Shown one piece after another: positions 41,950 through 50,488 of a stretch of DNA of 64,000 nt. Under the pieces are notes generated by a model. The model was not told where the DNA came from. It searched no databases and saw nothing but the letters and a program-made list of their open reading frames with translations. The first letter of the stretch is position 1, and the number at the start of each line of letters is the position of its first letter. Position numbers and translations under genes: made by a program. The stretch is taken from positions 1-64,000 of the forward strand of contig DJUX01000042.1 in the NCBI GenBank assembly GCA_002440665.1. Direction: 5' to 3'. The DNA is from Dechloromonas sp. UBA6271 (GTDB taxonomy: Bacteria; Pseudomonadota; Gammaproteobacteria; Burkholderiales; Rhodocyclaceae).

Positions 41950-43584
41950 TCACCTCCCGGCGACAATCGCCACGCCGAACAGCAACGCGATCGACAGCAG
42001 TGACATGGCCGCCGCCGGCCAGCGACGCAGGACCGCATCCAGACGACCAAAAACGGCGCTGACCGGCCCCGCCGCGCGCGTCGCAGCGTCTAGGGCGACG
42101 ACGACGTCGCCCTCCGGCAAGCGCGGCAGACTGCCCCCCCAGCGCACCAGCCCGAAGGCCAGCAGGCTGCCCACGGCGATCGGCCACAGGGCCGACCACA
42201 GCGCCTTCGGCGCCAGCGCATCGGGCAGCGAATAGCCGCCGGCCGTCAGGTAGAGCGCCCAGGGAATGACGATCGACGCGCCGGCGGTCACCAGCCACGG
42301 CACGACCAGCCCGGCCGGCGCCCGCGCTTCGTCGTCATCGGCAGCGGTCACCCGCACGCAAAAGACGAAATGCAGCATCAGCACCGTCGTCCCGATCGCC
42401 GACAGGGTCGCCAGCACGCCGGCCGGGCCGTCGCCCATCAGGCTCTTGGCCACTTCCTTGGTCAGCGCGCCGCCGGTCAGCGGCAGGCCGCCTAGGCCGA
42501 CGGCGATCACCGCCGCCGGCAGCAGCATGGCCGGCAGGCGGCGCGCGCCGGTCAGGCCGATGACGCCGACGGCGAGGAACAGCGCGCCCTTGGCCAGCAC
42601 GTGATTGGCGGCGTAGAAGGCGGCTATCAGGCGCGCGCTGCCGTCGCCGGCCGCCATGCCCATGCCGATGATGGCGACGATGACGCCCATCTGGCTGACG
42701 CTGGAATAGGCCAGCACGGTCTTCGGATGCGACTGGGTGATGCCGACCAGCACCGCGTAGAGCGCGCCGAGCAGCCCGAGCATGGCGACCGTCGCGCCGA
42801 CCGCCCACGGCGCCGACTCAATCGGCATGAAGCGGATCAGGCCGATGACGGCGGCCTTGACGACGGCGCCGCTGAGCAGGGCCGAGGCCGGCACCGGCGC
42901 CGCGCCGTGGGCGAGCGGAATCCAGAAATGCAGCGGCACCAGGCCGGCCTTGATGCCGAAGCCGGCGATCAGCAGGACAAGTATCTCGATGCGCCACGGC
43001 GAGGCGTCGATCGCCGCCGGCGCGGCGCTGATCAGCAGGCTGTTGCCGGGCGCGCTGACCACCGTCAGCACCATGCCAGCCAGTATCAGCGACTCGGCGA
43101 ACAGTGCCATGCCGATGTAGATCGCCCCGGCCCGATAGGCACGTGGCGTCCCCTCGCTCAGCACAAGCCCGGTGGTGCCGACGCTGAGCAGCGCCAGCAG
43201 CGCATAGAAGCTCGCCATGTCGGCGGCGACGAAGACACCGAGGCAACCGGCTAGCGTCATCAACCAGCAGACGACGAAGTTGTCGCGCGAGGATTTTTCG
43301 CCGAGGTAGGTCGCCGCGTAGGCGCCGCCCGCGATCCACAGCAGCGCCGCGACGCCGAGCAGGACGCCGCCCGGGCGGTCGATCGCCAGGGCCAGCGGCA
43401 CCTGTGCGTTGCCAAAGACGATCAGCTCGTCGCGCATGGCGAACCAGGAAGCGAACAGCCCGGGCACGGCACCGAGCGCCAGCCAGGGCAGCATGCGCTC
43501 GCGCAGCGGCTGCCACAGGCAGGCGAGGAGCATGGCCAGCGGCAGGCCGACAGTCGCGCCGAGCAAAACGACGGTCGTGTTCAT
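41950..43584 (-). CDS. Proton-translocating antiporter subunit D' (MrpD/NuoM-like), lacking the TM5 Glu
   Basis: A 544-residue membrane protein of the Mrp/NuoL-M-N family (about 14 helices) and the last gene of the RND-Mrp run. It keeps the TM7 Lys (K212, in FGIKAGLVPLHFWIP), TM8 Lys (K243) and TM12-region Lys (HVLAKGALFL). The TM5 Glu, present as E156 in the preceding MrpD (ALELLG), is Ala131 here (ALLALLS), read by gapless alignment. This may mean altered or lost ion coupling. The start at 43584 overlaps the mrpD stop (ATGA). A longer in-frame reading runs back through mrpD and is not real. Confidence 0.88.
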   Translation of the reverse strand: MNTTVVLLGATVGLPLAMLLACLWQPLRERMLPWLALGAVPGLFASWFAMRDELIVFGNAQVPLALAIDRPGGVLLGVAALLWIAGGAYAATYLGEKSSRDNFVVCWLMTLAGCLGVFVAADMASFYALLALLSVGTTGLVLSEGTPRAYRAGAIYIGMALFAESLILAGMVLTVVSAPGNSLLISAAPAAIDASPWRIEILVLLIAGFGIKAGLVPLHFWIPLAHGAAPVPASALLSGAVVKAAVIGLIRFMPIESAPWAVGATVAMLGLLGALYAVLVGITQSHPKTVLAYSSVSQMGVIVAIIGMGMAAGDGSARLIAAFYAANHVLAKGALFLAVGVIGLTGARRLPAMLLPAAVIAVGLGGLPLTGGALTKEVAKSLMGDGPAGVLATLSAIGTTVLMLHFVFCVRVTAADDDEARAPAGLVVPWLVTAGASIVIPWALYLTAGGYSLPDALAPKALWSALWPIAVGSLLAFGLVRWGGSLPRLPEGDVVVALDAATRAAGPVSAVFGRLDAVLRRWPAAAMSLLSIALLFGVAIVAGR

Positions 43585-45116
43585 GGCAGCCCCGCCGCAA
43601 ACGGCTGCGGACGGCCGATCTGCACGATGTCGACCGGCAGCAGCGCCGCCAGGCCGAGCAGGAAAGACAGGCTGGCCAAGGCCAAGACGACCGCCTCGCG
43701 ATGACGCGGCACGACCATTTTCGGGGTATTTCCCGCGTCGACCGTAACCAACGCCCGCATGACCACGATGAAGACATAAGCGCTGGTCAGCAGGCCACCG
43801 ACCACCATCACCACCACCCACCACCACTGTCCGGTCGTCAGCGCCGCACTCAGCAGCAGCCACTTGGCGAGGAAGCCGCCGGCCGGCGGCAAGCCGACCA
43901 GCGCGCTGCCGCCGAGGGCGAAAGCGAGCAGGGTCATCGGCAGCTGGCGGCCGACGCCCGCCAGGTCGGCGATGCGGTCGTGGCCGAGGGTGGCGTAGAT
44001 CAGCCCGGCGCCCATGAACATCGCCGCCTTGGCCGTCGCGTGCGAAACCGCCTGCAGCAGCCCGCCGGTCACCGCCGGGTCGTTCGGCAGTTGCATCGCC
44101 GAGAGCCCGGCGGCAAGCGGAAACATCAGGAACAGATAGCCGATCTGCGCCACCGTCGAGTAGGCGATCAGCATCTTGAGCCGCTTCTGGCGCAGCGCCA
44201 CCACGTTGCCTACGAGGATCGCCGCGGCGCCGAACGCTGCCAGCAATTGCCCGGCGGCCGGCGTGATGATTCCCGGCATGACGTCGAGCCAGAGCCGGAT
44301 GACGAGGAAGAACGAGCCCTTCACCGCCAGCGCCGAGAGCACCGCGCTGGCGGCGGCCGGCGCCCCGGCATGGGCCGGCGGCAGCCACAGGTGGAGAGGA
44401 AAGAGCGCAGTCTTGGCCAGCAGGCCGACGGTCATCAGCGCGGCGGCAGCGAAGGCTGCCGGCTCCGGCCGGACGAGCCCGGCGAGCAGGGCGATGTCGA
44501 GCGTGCCGTAGGCGCCGTACAGCAGCACCGCACCCAGCATGTAGAGCACCGAGCCGAGCAGCGCGAAGAGCAGGTAGCGCAGCGCCGCCTGCAGCGTCTC
44601 GGCGCGCTCGTCGAGGCAGACCAGCGGCACCCCGGCGAAGCCGAGCAGTTCGAGTGCCACGTACAGCGTGAACAGATCGCCGGCAAGGAACACCGCATTG
44701 AGCGAGCCCCACATGGCGAGCAACAGCGTCCAGAACATGAACGGCCGGCGTGCCTCGCGGGTACCCGGCGGCGTATCAAAATCGGCATGGGCGAACAGGG
44801 CCACCGCCAGCAAGATCACCGCCGTCGTCAGCAGCATGACCGCCGACAGCCCGTCGGCGCGCAGCACGATGCCAAGCGGCGGCGCCCAGCCGCCGAGCAG
44901 GTAGACCAGCGTCCGCTCCGTCTGTACCGCCTCGACGACGATCGCCAGGGACAGGACAAGGCCCAACGGAATCGCCAGCATGGCGACGCGCCGCGCATGG
45001 CGGCCGCCCAGGGTCAGCGCGGCGAGCACGCCGACGAAGGGCAATATGAGTGTCAGCACGAGCAGGAAGCCGCCGGCTGTTGTCGTTTCCGGGAGCATGG
45101 CCGGCAGCGCGTTCAT
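43581..45116 (-). CDS. mrpD: Mrp-type Na+(Ca2+)/H+ antiporter subunit D
   Basis: A 511-residue ion-translocating subunit homologous to NuoM/MbhH. Key residues are all present: TM5 Glu (E156 in LYVALELLGF), TM7 Lys (K235 in GLLAKTALFPLHLWLP), TM8 Lys (K266) and the TM12 Lys (HATAKAAMF). The start overlaps the mrpC stop by four bases and the end overlaps the D' start. Works with the C subunit (NuoK-like) as one ion channel half. Confidence 0.92.
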   Translation of the reverse strand: MNALPAMLPETTTAGGFLLVLTLILPFVGVLAALTLGGRHARRVAMLAIPLGLVLSLAIVVEAVQTERTLVYLLGGWAPPLGIVLRADGLSAVMLLTTAVILLAVALFAHADFDTPPGTREARRPFMFWTLLLAMWGSLNAVFLAGDLFTLYVALELLGFAGVPLVCLDERAETLQAALRYLLFALLGSVLYMLGAVLLYGAYGTLDIALLAGLVRPEPAAFAAAALMTVGLLAKTALFPLHLWLPPAHAGAPAAASAVLSALAVKGSFFLVIRLWLDVMPGIITPAAGQLLAAFGAAAILVGNVVALRQKRLKMLIAYSTVAQIGYLFLMFPLAAGLSAMQLPNDPAVTGGLLQAVSHATAKAAMFMGAGLIYATLGHDRIADLAGVGRQLPMTLLAFALGGSALVGLPPAGGFLAKWLLLSAALTTGQWWWVVVMVVGGLLTSAYVFIVVMRALVTVDAGNTPKMVVPRHREAVVLALASLSFLLGLAALLPVDIVQIGRPQPFAAGLP

Positions 45117-45442
45117 GCTACTGGCGGCTCGTCGGCGTCGGCCGGAGCGAGGGTCGCGGCACCGGTCATGTCATGCAGACGCAGGACGAGGGCAACCGCC
45201 AGCGCCGTCGCCGAGAAGGCGACGACGATGCCGGTAATAACCAGCGCCTGCGGCACCGGGTCGCCGCCCATGCCGAGCGCGGCGCCGCGCCGCGCGACGA
45301 CGCCGAAGAGCAGGAAGACGCCGCTGCCGACCAGGTTGAAAGCCAGGATCTTGCGCAACGGCTGCGGACTGACGACCAGACCATACAGGCCAAGACCGAC
45401 CAGCACGGCGCCACACAGGCCGAACAGGGTGGGCACGTTCAT
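45113..45442 (-). CDS. mrpC: Mrp-type antiporter subunit C (NuoK-like)
   Basis: A 109-residue, three-helix subunit like NuoK/MbhG: LFGLCGAVLVGLGLYGLVV, ILAFNLVGSGVFLLFGVVA and ALVITGIVVAFSATALAVALVL. The TM2/3 Gly-rich and small-residue pattern is typical of MrpC. Begins in the ATGA overlap with the B-fusion gene and ends in the ATGA overlap with mrpD. Confidence 0.9.
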   Translation of the reverse strand: MNVPTLFGLCGAVLVGLGLYGLVVSPQPLRKILAFNLVGSGVFLLFGVVARRGAALGMGGDPVPQALVITGIVVAFSATALAVALVLRLHDMTGAATLAPADADEPPVA

Positions 45443-46386
45443 GCCTGATCGCGCCGTTCCGGCGGTCCCAGCACCAGCAGCGCGAGGGTGAAGGCAATGG
45501 ACAGCATCGACGCCGCCTCGATGGCCACGATCAGGGGCTTGGCGAAACCCTCGGGATAGGCCAGGAAAGCGCCGGCCAGCGGCACCCCGGCAAAGCCGAT
45601 GGCGAGAAAGACGACAGTGCCGGCGACCAGCACGCCGCGCAGCCAGCGGCGGCTGATCGGCGGTGCCTCGGTGAGGCCGGCCATGATCGCCAACAGCCAC
45701 ATCGCCGCCAGCAGGGTGCCGGCCTGGAACTTGCCGCCGGGCAGGTCGGCGCCGACCCACAGGACGTAGACTGCGACAACGATGCCGATTGGCGGGAGCA
45801 GGCGTGCCAGGTAGGCCAGCATGCCGTTGGGGTCGGTCTCGTACTTCGGCCCCGGACGCCCGCCCCAGAAGCGGTCGGGCGTCAGCGTCCACACCGCGAT
45901 CAGCGCGTAGATCAGGACCACCGCTTCGAGCAGGGTATCGATTGCGCGGAAGGAGAGCAGCACGGCGGTCACCGCGTTGCCGAGGCCGGTGGTGGCGATG
46001 TGTTCGGCCACCTGCGGCGCCAGGGTCGGCGCCGGATCGGGCAGGGCGAGGACGACCAGCGCCAGCCCCGCGGCGACGCTACCGCCGAGCAGCGCCGCCA
46101 GCAGTCTGGGCAACGGCCCGGGGGTCGCGGCACGCGCCGCCGCCTCGCCGGCACGCAGGCGCACCGTGGCCCGGATCATCAGCACGCTGGTCAACCCGCC
46201 GCCGATGGCGGCCTCGGTCAGCGCCGCGTCGACCGCCGCCAGACGTACCCAAGCGAGCGCCAGCAGCAGGCCGTAGACGGCGTAGCCGATGCCCGCGGCA
46301 AAGGAATCGCGCACCGTGACCGTCCATACGGCCACCGCCAGGATGAGGACGACGAGCATGCCGTCGAAGAGAAGCGCCAGGTTCAT
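45439..46386 (-). CDS. Fusion of MrpA C-terminal region and MrpB
   Basis: A 315-residue membrane protein with three parts in Mbh nomenclature. Residues 1-90 are DUF4040/MbhD-like (AGIGYAVYGLLLALAWVRLAAVDAALTEAAIGGG). Residues about 95-165 are MbhE-like (NAVTAVLLSFRAIDTLLE, matching the MrpA tail VNVILVDFRGFDTLGE). Residues about 190-315 are MrpB/MbhF (ILAVYVLWVGADLPGGKFQAGTLL-like). MrpA and MrpB domains share one chain in group-2 Mrp operons too, but there with the full MrpA. Confidence 0.88.
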   Translation of the reverse strand: MNLALLFDGMLVVLILAVAVWTVTVRDSFAAGIGYAVYGLLLALAWVRLAAVDAALTEAAIGGGLTSVLMIRATVRLRAGEAAARAATPGPLPRLLAALLGGSVAAGLALVVLALPDPAPTLAPQVAEHIATTGLGNAVTAVLLSFRAIDTLLEAVVLIYALIAVWTLTPDRFWGGRPGPKYETDPNGMLAYLARLLPPIGIVVAVYVLWVGADLPGGKFQAGTLLAAMWLLAIMAGLTEAPPISRRWLRGVLVAGTVVFLAIGFAGVPLAGAFLAYPEGFAKPLIVAIEAASMLSIAFTLALLVLGPPERRDQA

Positions 46387-46676
46387 GCCGGCGGCCCCGC
46401 ACGGCGCGCGACACGCGCGATCAACTGGGAGGCCGTCGCGCTGGCAAGCAGCACCAGCAGCCAGACGCAGATCAGCTTGAGGCCAGCCAGCGGACTGCCG
46501 ACGCGCGGCAGGAGGCCGAGGACGACCAGGCCTAGGCCCAGGTTATCGGCCTTGGTCAACGCATGCAGGCGGGTCAGCGTATCGGGAAAGCGCAGGAGGC
46601 CGACGGTGCCGGCGAAAAAGAAGAAGACGCCGGCCCCTACCGCCAGCACGGTCCACAAATCGAGGAGCTGGCTCAT
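46383..46676 (-). CDS. mrpG: Mrp-type antiporter subunit G
   Basis: A 97-residue, three-helix protein (MnhG/MbhC): signature GTVGLLRFPDTLTRLHALTKADNLGLGLV is the usual MnhG core. ATGA overlaps on both sides. Confidence 0.92.
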   Translation of the reverse strand: MSQLLDLWTVLAVGAGVFFFFAGTVGLLRFPDTLTRLHALTKADNLGLGLVVLGLLPRVGSPLAGLKLICVWLLVLLASATASQLIARVARRAGPPA

Positions 46677-46954
46677 TCGCCCTCCTCCGGTGCCCGGGCG
46701 CGGCCCAGTCCGCCGCCGTACTTGACGAAGGCCACCGAAGCGAAGGCGGCGAGCAGCGCCAGGGTCAGCGCGGCATCGACGATGGCCGGATCGGAGATCG
46801 TGGCGCCGAGCAGCAGCGCCGCGATACCGCCGGTCCCCAGCAACTGCGCCGCCATCATCCGTTCTGCATCGCCCGGACCACGCAGCAGGCGGATCAGGCC
46901 GAGCGCCGTCGCCACCAGCACCAGGCAGGCCGCGACGACGAGGAACTCAGACAT
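46673..46954 (-). CDS. mrpF: Mrp-type antiporter subunit F
   Basis: A 93-residue, three-helix protein (MnhF/MbhB): RLLRGPGDAERMMAAQLLGTG and DPAIVDAALTLALLAAFASVAFVKY are characteristic. Its start overlaps mrpE by eight bases. Confidence 0.92.
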   Translation of the reverse strand: MSEFLVVAACLVLVATALGLIRLLRGPGDAERMMAAQLLGTGGIAALLLGATISDPAIVDAALTLALLAAFASVAFVKYGGGLGRARAPEEGE

Positions 46955-47432
46955 CGCCGGAGTCCGCGAGAACGCGGGCGAGCGCTCGCTCCTCGTCAGC
47001 CAGTTGTTCGAGGATGGGCTGATCGACGTCGAGGCAATGGAACAGGATTTCCCTTTCGTTTTCGCCGCACGGCAGGGTGCCCGGCAACAGGCTGGCGATA
47101 GTGGCGAAGGTGTTGCGCAGGCGGCCGGGGGGATGAGCGCTCTGATAGGCGACGAACCCCGGGCGCAGCGTCAGACGCGGCGCGAAGGCGTGGCGCGCGA
47201 CCTCCCAACCGGCGAGCAGCGACTGCCAGAGGAAACGCGGCAGCAGCGCGACCAGCGGCAGCAGCCGCACCCGTTGCGGCCCGGGCGGCAACAGGTACAG
47301 GCTCGCCCGCGTGGCACCGGCCGCGGCAACGATGCCGACAATCAGCGAGGACACGGAAAGGCCGATGAGCGCACTCCAGAAAACCAGGAACAGCGCTCCG
47401 CGCACCAGTGCCGTGGGCAGCGCAGGACTCAC
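46947..47432 (-). CDS. mrpE: Mrp-type antiporter subunit E
   Basis: A 161-residue subunit (MnhE/MbhA): two N-terminal helices (about 8-45), then the conserved LLPRFLWQSLLAGWEVARHAF and the signature TIASLLPGTLP near 113. It starts with GTG at 47432, whose bases overlap the TGA stop of the RND permease gene (GTGA). This physical overlap links the antiporter to the efflux pump. Confidence 0.9.
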   Translation of the reverse strand: MSPALPTALVRGALFLVFWSALIGLSVSSLIVGIVAAAGATRASLYLLPPGPQRVRLLPLVALLPRFLWQSLLAGWEVARHAFAPRLTLRPGFVAYQSAHPPGRLRNTFATIASLLPGTLPCGENEREILFHCLDVDQPILEQLADEERALARVLADSGDV

Positions 47433-50400
47433 TTTGCTCCCGCCGCCTCCGGGGGCGACGACTTGCCACCGAATACCGTCACATAGAGCGCCGGCAGGAA
47501 GACCAGCGTCAGCAGCGTGGCCACCAACAAGCCGCCCATGATGGCGAAGGCCATCGGCCCCCAGAACACGGTCGGCGCGATCGGGATCAGGCCGAGCACG
47601 GTCGAGACCGCCGTCAGGACCATCGGCCGGAACCGCGAGGTTGCCGAGGCAAGGACCGCCTCGAGAACGTTCCTGCCTTCCGCGCGGTCGTTCTCGATCT
47701 GCACGATCAGGATCACCGTGTTCTTGGCAATCATGCCGATCAGCGCGAGGATGCCGAGGATAGCCACGAAGCCGAGCGGCCTGTTGAACAGCAGTAGCGA
47801 GAGGACGACGCCGATCAACCCGAGCGGCAGTACGCAGACCACAATCGCCAGGCGGCGGAAGCTCACCAGCAGCACCATCATGACCGTCAGCATCAGTACG
47901 ATCATCAGCGGCACAACCGCGAACACCGAGGCTCTCGAGATAGCGCTCTCCTCGTACAGCCCGCCGGTTTCGATCTTGTACTGCGAAGGCAGCCTGGCGT
48001 TCAATTCGGCAATCTTCGGCGCCAGCGCGCCGACTACCGTATCAGGCAGGACGCCGTGGTCGACGTCGGCGCGCACGGTGAGGGTGGGCAGCCGATTACG
48101 GCGCCAGACGATCGGGAATTCCTGCTCCTCGACCACCGTCGCAAACTGGCTCAAGGGCACCATACGCCCGCTTGACGTCGGCACCTGAAGCGAAGCCAGC
48201 GTCCCGAACGAGGCACGCTCTGCGTCAACCGCACGCGCCACCACATTCACCAGGTAGATATCATCGCGTACCTGCGTGACCGTGGAGCCGGTCACCTTGG
48301 CGTTGAGCACGGTAGCTAGGGCTGCGGAGCTGATACCAAGCTGCCGCGCCTGATCCTGGTTGATGCGGACGCGCAATTGCCGGGCCGGCTCCATCCAGTC
48401 GTAGTTGATGTAGCGTGTGCGGGTGTCTGAACCCATCACCTGGGCCAGCTCGAGCGAAATTCTACGCACCTCGTCCTTGTCCGGGCCAGTCACGCGATAC
48501 TGCAGCGGCCAGCCGACCGGCGGCCCCAGTTCGAGCGGAGAAACGCGCGCAACGACTTCGGGAAACTGCTCGGCGAGTACTTTCTCCAGCTTGTCCTGCA
48601 CCCGCTGGCGCGCTTCGATGTCCTTGGTGACGATCACGAACTGGGCGAAGAACGGGTTGGCCAGTTGCACGTCAAGCGTCAGGATGAAACGGATCGCGCC
48701 GCGGCCGACATAGGTACTGTAGTGGTCAATGTCGGGGTCATCCTTGAGGAGCGCTTCGAGGCGCAGGGCCTGCGCCTCGGTGGCGTAGATCGAGGCGTTC
48801 TGGCGCAGCGTCATGCTGACGGTCAACTCGCTGCGGTCGGAGGCCGGAAAGAACTGTTGCGGTACGTAGCGCAGCAGGAACATGGCAGCGACGAAAGCGG
48901 CCAGCGTCAGGCCGATGGTCAGCCATCTGGCGCGGATCGCGCCTTGCAGGAAGGCGCTGTAGACGGCAACCATCTTGCTCGGCTTGGGTTCCGCTTCGAC
49001 CTTGGGTGCTTTCAGGATGGCCTTGCCGAGCAGCGGCCCGAAAACCACCGCGACCAGCCACGAGGCAATCAGCGAAATGGCCACCACCGAAAAGATGTCG
49101 AACGTGTATTCGCCGGCGTTGCTTTTGGCGAAGCCGATCGGTACGAAACTCGCGATCGTAACCAGTGCGCCGATCAGCATGGGTGCCGCCAGCGTGCGGT
49201 AGGCGAAGGTCGCCGCGTCATCCATGCTGTCGCCCGCACCGAGGCGGCGGAGCATGGCATCGACGGTCGTCATCGCGTCGTCGACCAGCAATCCCAGCGC
49301 GATGATCAGCGCCCCGAGCGAGATGCGGTGGAGGTCGATATTCGCAACATTCATCACGGCGAACACGACCGCCAGCGTCAGCGGAATGGCCAGCGCGACG
49401 ACGGCGCCGGGCCGCCCGCCGAGGCTCGCGAAACTGCAGACGAGGATGATGATGATCGCCTGCCAGAGCGAGGTCATGAAGTCGTTGATCGCGACGTCGA
49501 CACTGACGGCCTGATCGGCGACCAGCGTCGGCTCGATACCGTGTGGCAGGTTGGCAGTGAAATCCGCCATTTCGCTGCGCACGTTGCGGCCCAGCGCCAG
49601 GATGTCGCCGGCGTCACGCATGGCGATGGCGAGGCCGATCGCAGGCTTGCCGTTGACGCGGAACATCGGCTGCGGCGGATCGGAAAAACCGCGCCGCACC
49701 GTGGCGATGTCGCCCAGGCGGAAGATGCGGTCGCCGGCAACGAGATTGACCGACTCGATGTCGCGTTCCGAATCGAAGGACCCACTGACTCGCAGAAATA
49801 CACGCTCCTGCCCAGTCTGGATGGTACCCGCCGGCCGCACCAGATTCTGCGCCTGCAGCGCTGCGAGAATTGTCGGGTAGTCGAGGCGCAGGGCGGCCAG
49901 GCGCTCGGTCGAGAACTCGATGAAGATCCGCTCGTCCTGCGCACCGAGAATTTCGATTTTCGACACATCGGGGACGTGCAGCAGGCGCGAACGCGCCGCT
50001 TCGACATGATCGCGCAGTTCGCGGAAGCTGAAGCCGTCAGCGGTAAAGGCGTAGATGATGCCGAAGGTGCTGCCAAAGTCGTCGTTGAAGCCCGGCCCGA
50101 TGACGCCGGCCGGCAGCGAGCCGCGCATGTCACCGATGTTCTTGCGCACCTGGTACCAGATGTCGGGCACCTTGTGCGGCGGCGTCGACTGCTTCAGATC
50201 GACGAAGATCGTGGTCTGGCCAGCCGTCGTGTAGCTGCGCACCCGGTTGAGATAGTCGGTTTCCTGCAGCGTTCTTTCCAGGCGTTCGGTGACCTGATTC
50301 AGGGTTTCCTCAACCGTCGCGCCCGGCCAGGCGGCGCTGACCACCATCGTCCGGAAGGTGAAGGCAGGATCCTCGCCACGTCCGAGTCGCTGGAAGGAGA

Positions 50401-50488
50401 ATGTCCCGGCGACCACTGCGACGATCATCAGGAAGATGACCAGCGAGCGGTTGGCCAGTGCCCATTCCGAGAGATTCGGGCCGATCAT
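47429..50488 (-). CDS. RND efflux transporter permease subunit
   Basis: A 1019-residue HAE1/AcrB-type inner-membrane pump with 12 helices and two large periplasmic loops. The proton-relay residues are conserved: D403-D404 in LGLLVDDAMTT (TM4) and Lys in GMIAKNTVILI (TM10). Ends overlap neighbours: ATGA with the adaptor gene upstream and GTGA with mrpE downstream. No outer-membrane channel gene is in the operon, so it would recruit a TolC-like protein made elsewhere. Substrates cannot be told; the shorter periplasmic loops resemble lipid- or metabolite-exporting HAE1 members as much as drug pumps. Confidence 0.93.
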   Translation of the reverse strand: MIGPNLSEWALANRSLVIFLMIVAVVAGTFSFQRLGRGEDPAFTFRTMVVSAAWPGATVEETLNQVTERLERTLQETDYLNRVRSYTTAGQTTIFVDLKQSTPPHKVPDIWYQVRKNIGDMRGSLPAGVIGPGFNDDFGSTFGIIYAFTADGFSFRELRDHVEAARSRLLHVPDVSKIEILGAQDERIFIEFSTERLAALRLDYPTILAALQAQNLVRPAGTIQTGQERVFLRVSGSFDSERDIESVNLVAGDRIFRLGDIATVRRGFSDPPQPMFRVNGKPAIGLAIAMRDAGDILALGRNVRSEMADFTANLPHGIEPTLVADQAVSVDVAINDFMTSLWQAIIIILVCSFASLGGRPGAVVALAIPLTLAVVFAVMNVANIDLHRISLGALIIALGLLVDDAMTTVDAMLRRLGAGDSMDDAATFAYRTLAAPMLIGALVTIASFVPIGFAKSNAGEYTFDIFSVVAISLIASWLVAVVFGPLLGKAILKAPKVEAEPKPSKMVAVYSAFLQGAIRARWLTIGLTLAAFVAAMFLLRYVPQQFFPASDRSELTVSMTLRQNASIYATEAQALRLEALLKDDPDIDHYSTYVGRGAIRFILTLDVQLANPFFAQFVIVTKDIEARQRVQDKLEKVLAEQFPEVVARVSPLELGPPVGWPLQYRVTGPDKDEVRRISLELAQVMGSDTRTRYINYDWMEPARQLRVRINQDQARQLGISSAALATVLNAKVTGSTVTQVRDDIYLVNVVARAVDAERASFGTLASLQVPTSSGRMVPLSQFATVVEEQEFPIVWRRNRLPTLTVRADVDHGVLPDTVVGALAPKIAELNARLPSQYKIETGGLYEESAISRASVFAVVPLMIVLMLTVMMVLLVSFRRLAIVVCVLPLGLIGVVLSLLLFNRPLGFVAILGILALIGMIAKNTVILIVQIENDRAEGRNVLEAVLASATSRFRPMVLTAVSTVLGLIPIAPTVFWGPMAFAIMGGLLVATLLTLVFLPALYVTVFGGKSSPPEAAGAK

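Noticed and set aside
41950..44712. A 920-codon minus-strand reading covering D' and running back through mrpD
   Set aside because: The upstream part is out of frame with mrpD and composed of Arg/Ala/Gly-rich residues; the true D' starts at 43584 in the ATGA overlap.
43404..45491. A long plus-strand reading opposite mrpD and its neighbours
   Set aside because: Rich in Arg/Gln/His/Gly with no membrane or domain pattern; it shadows genuine Mrp subunits.
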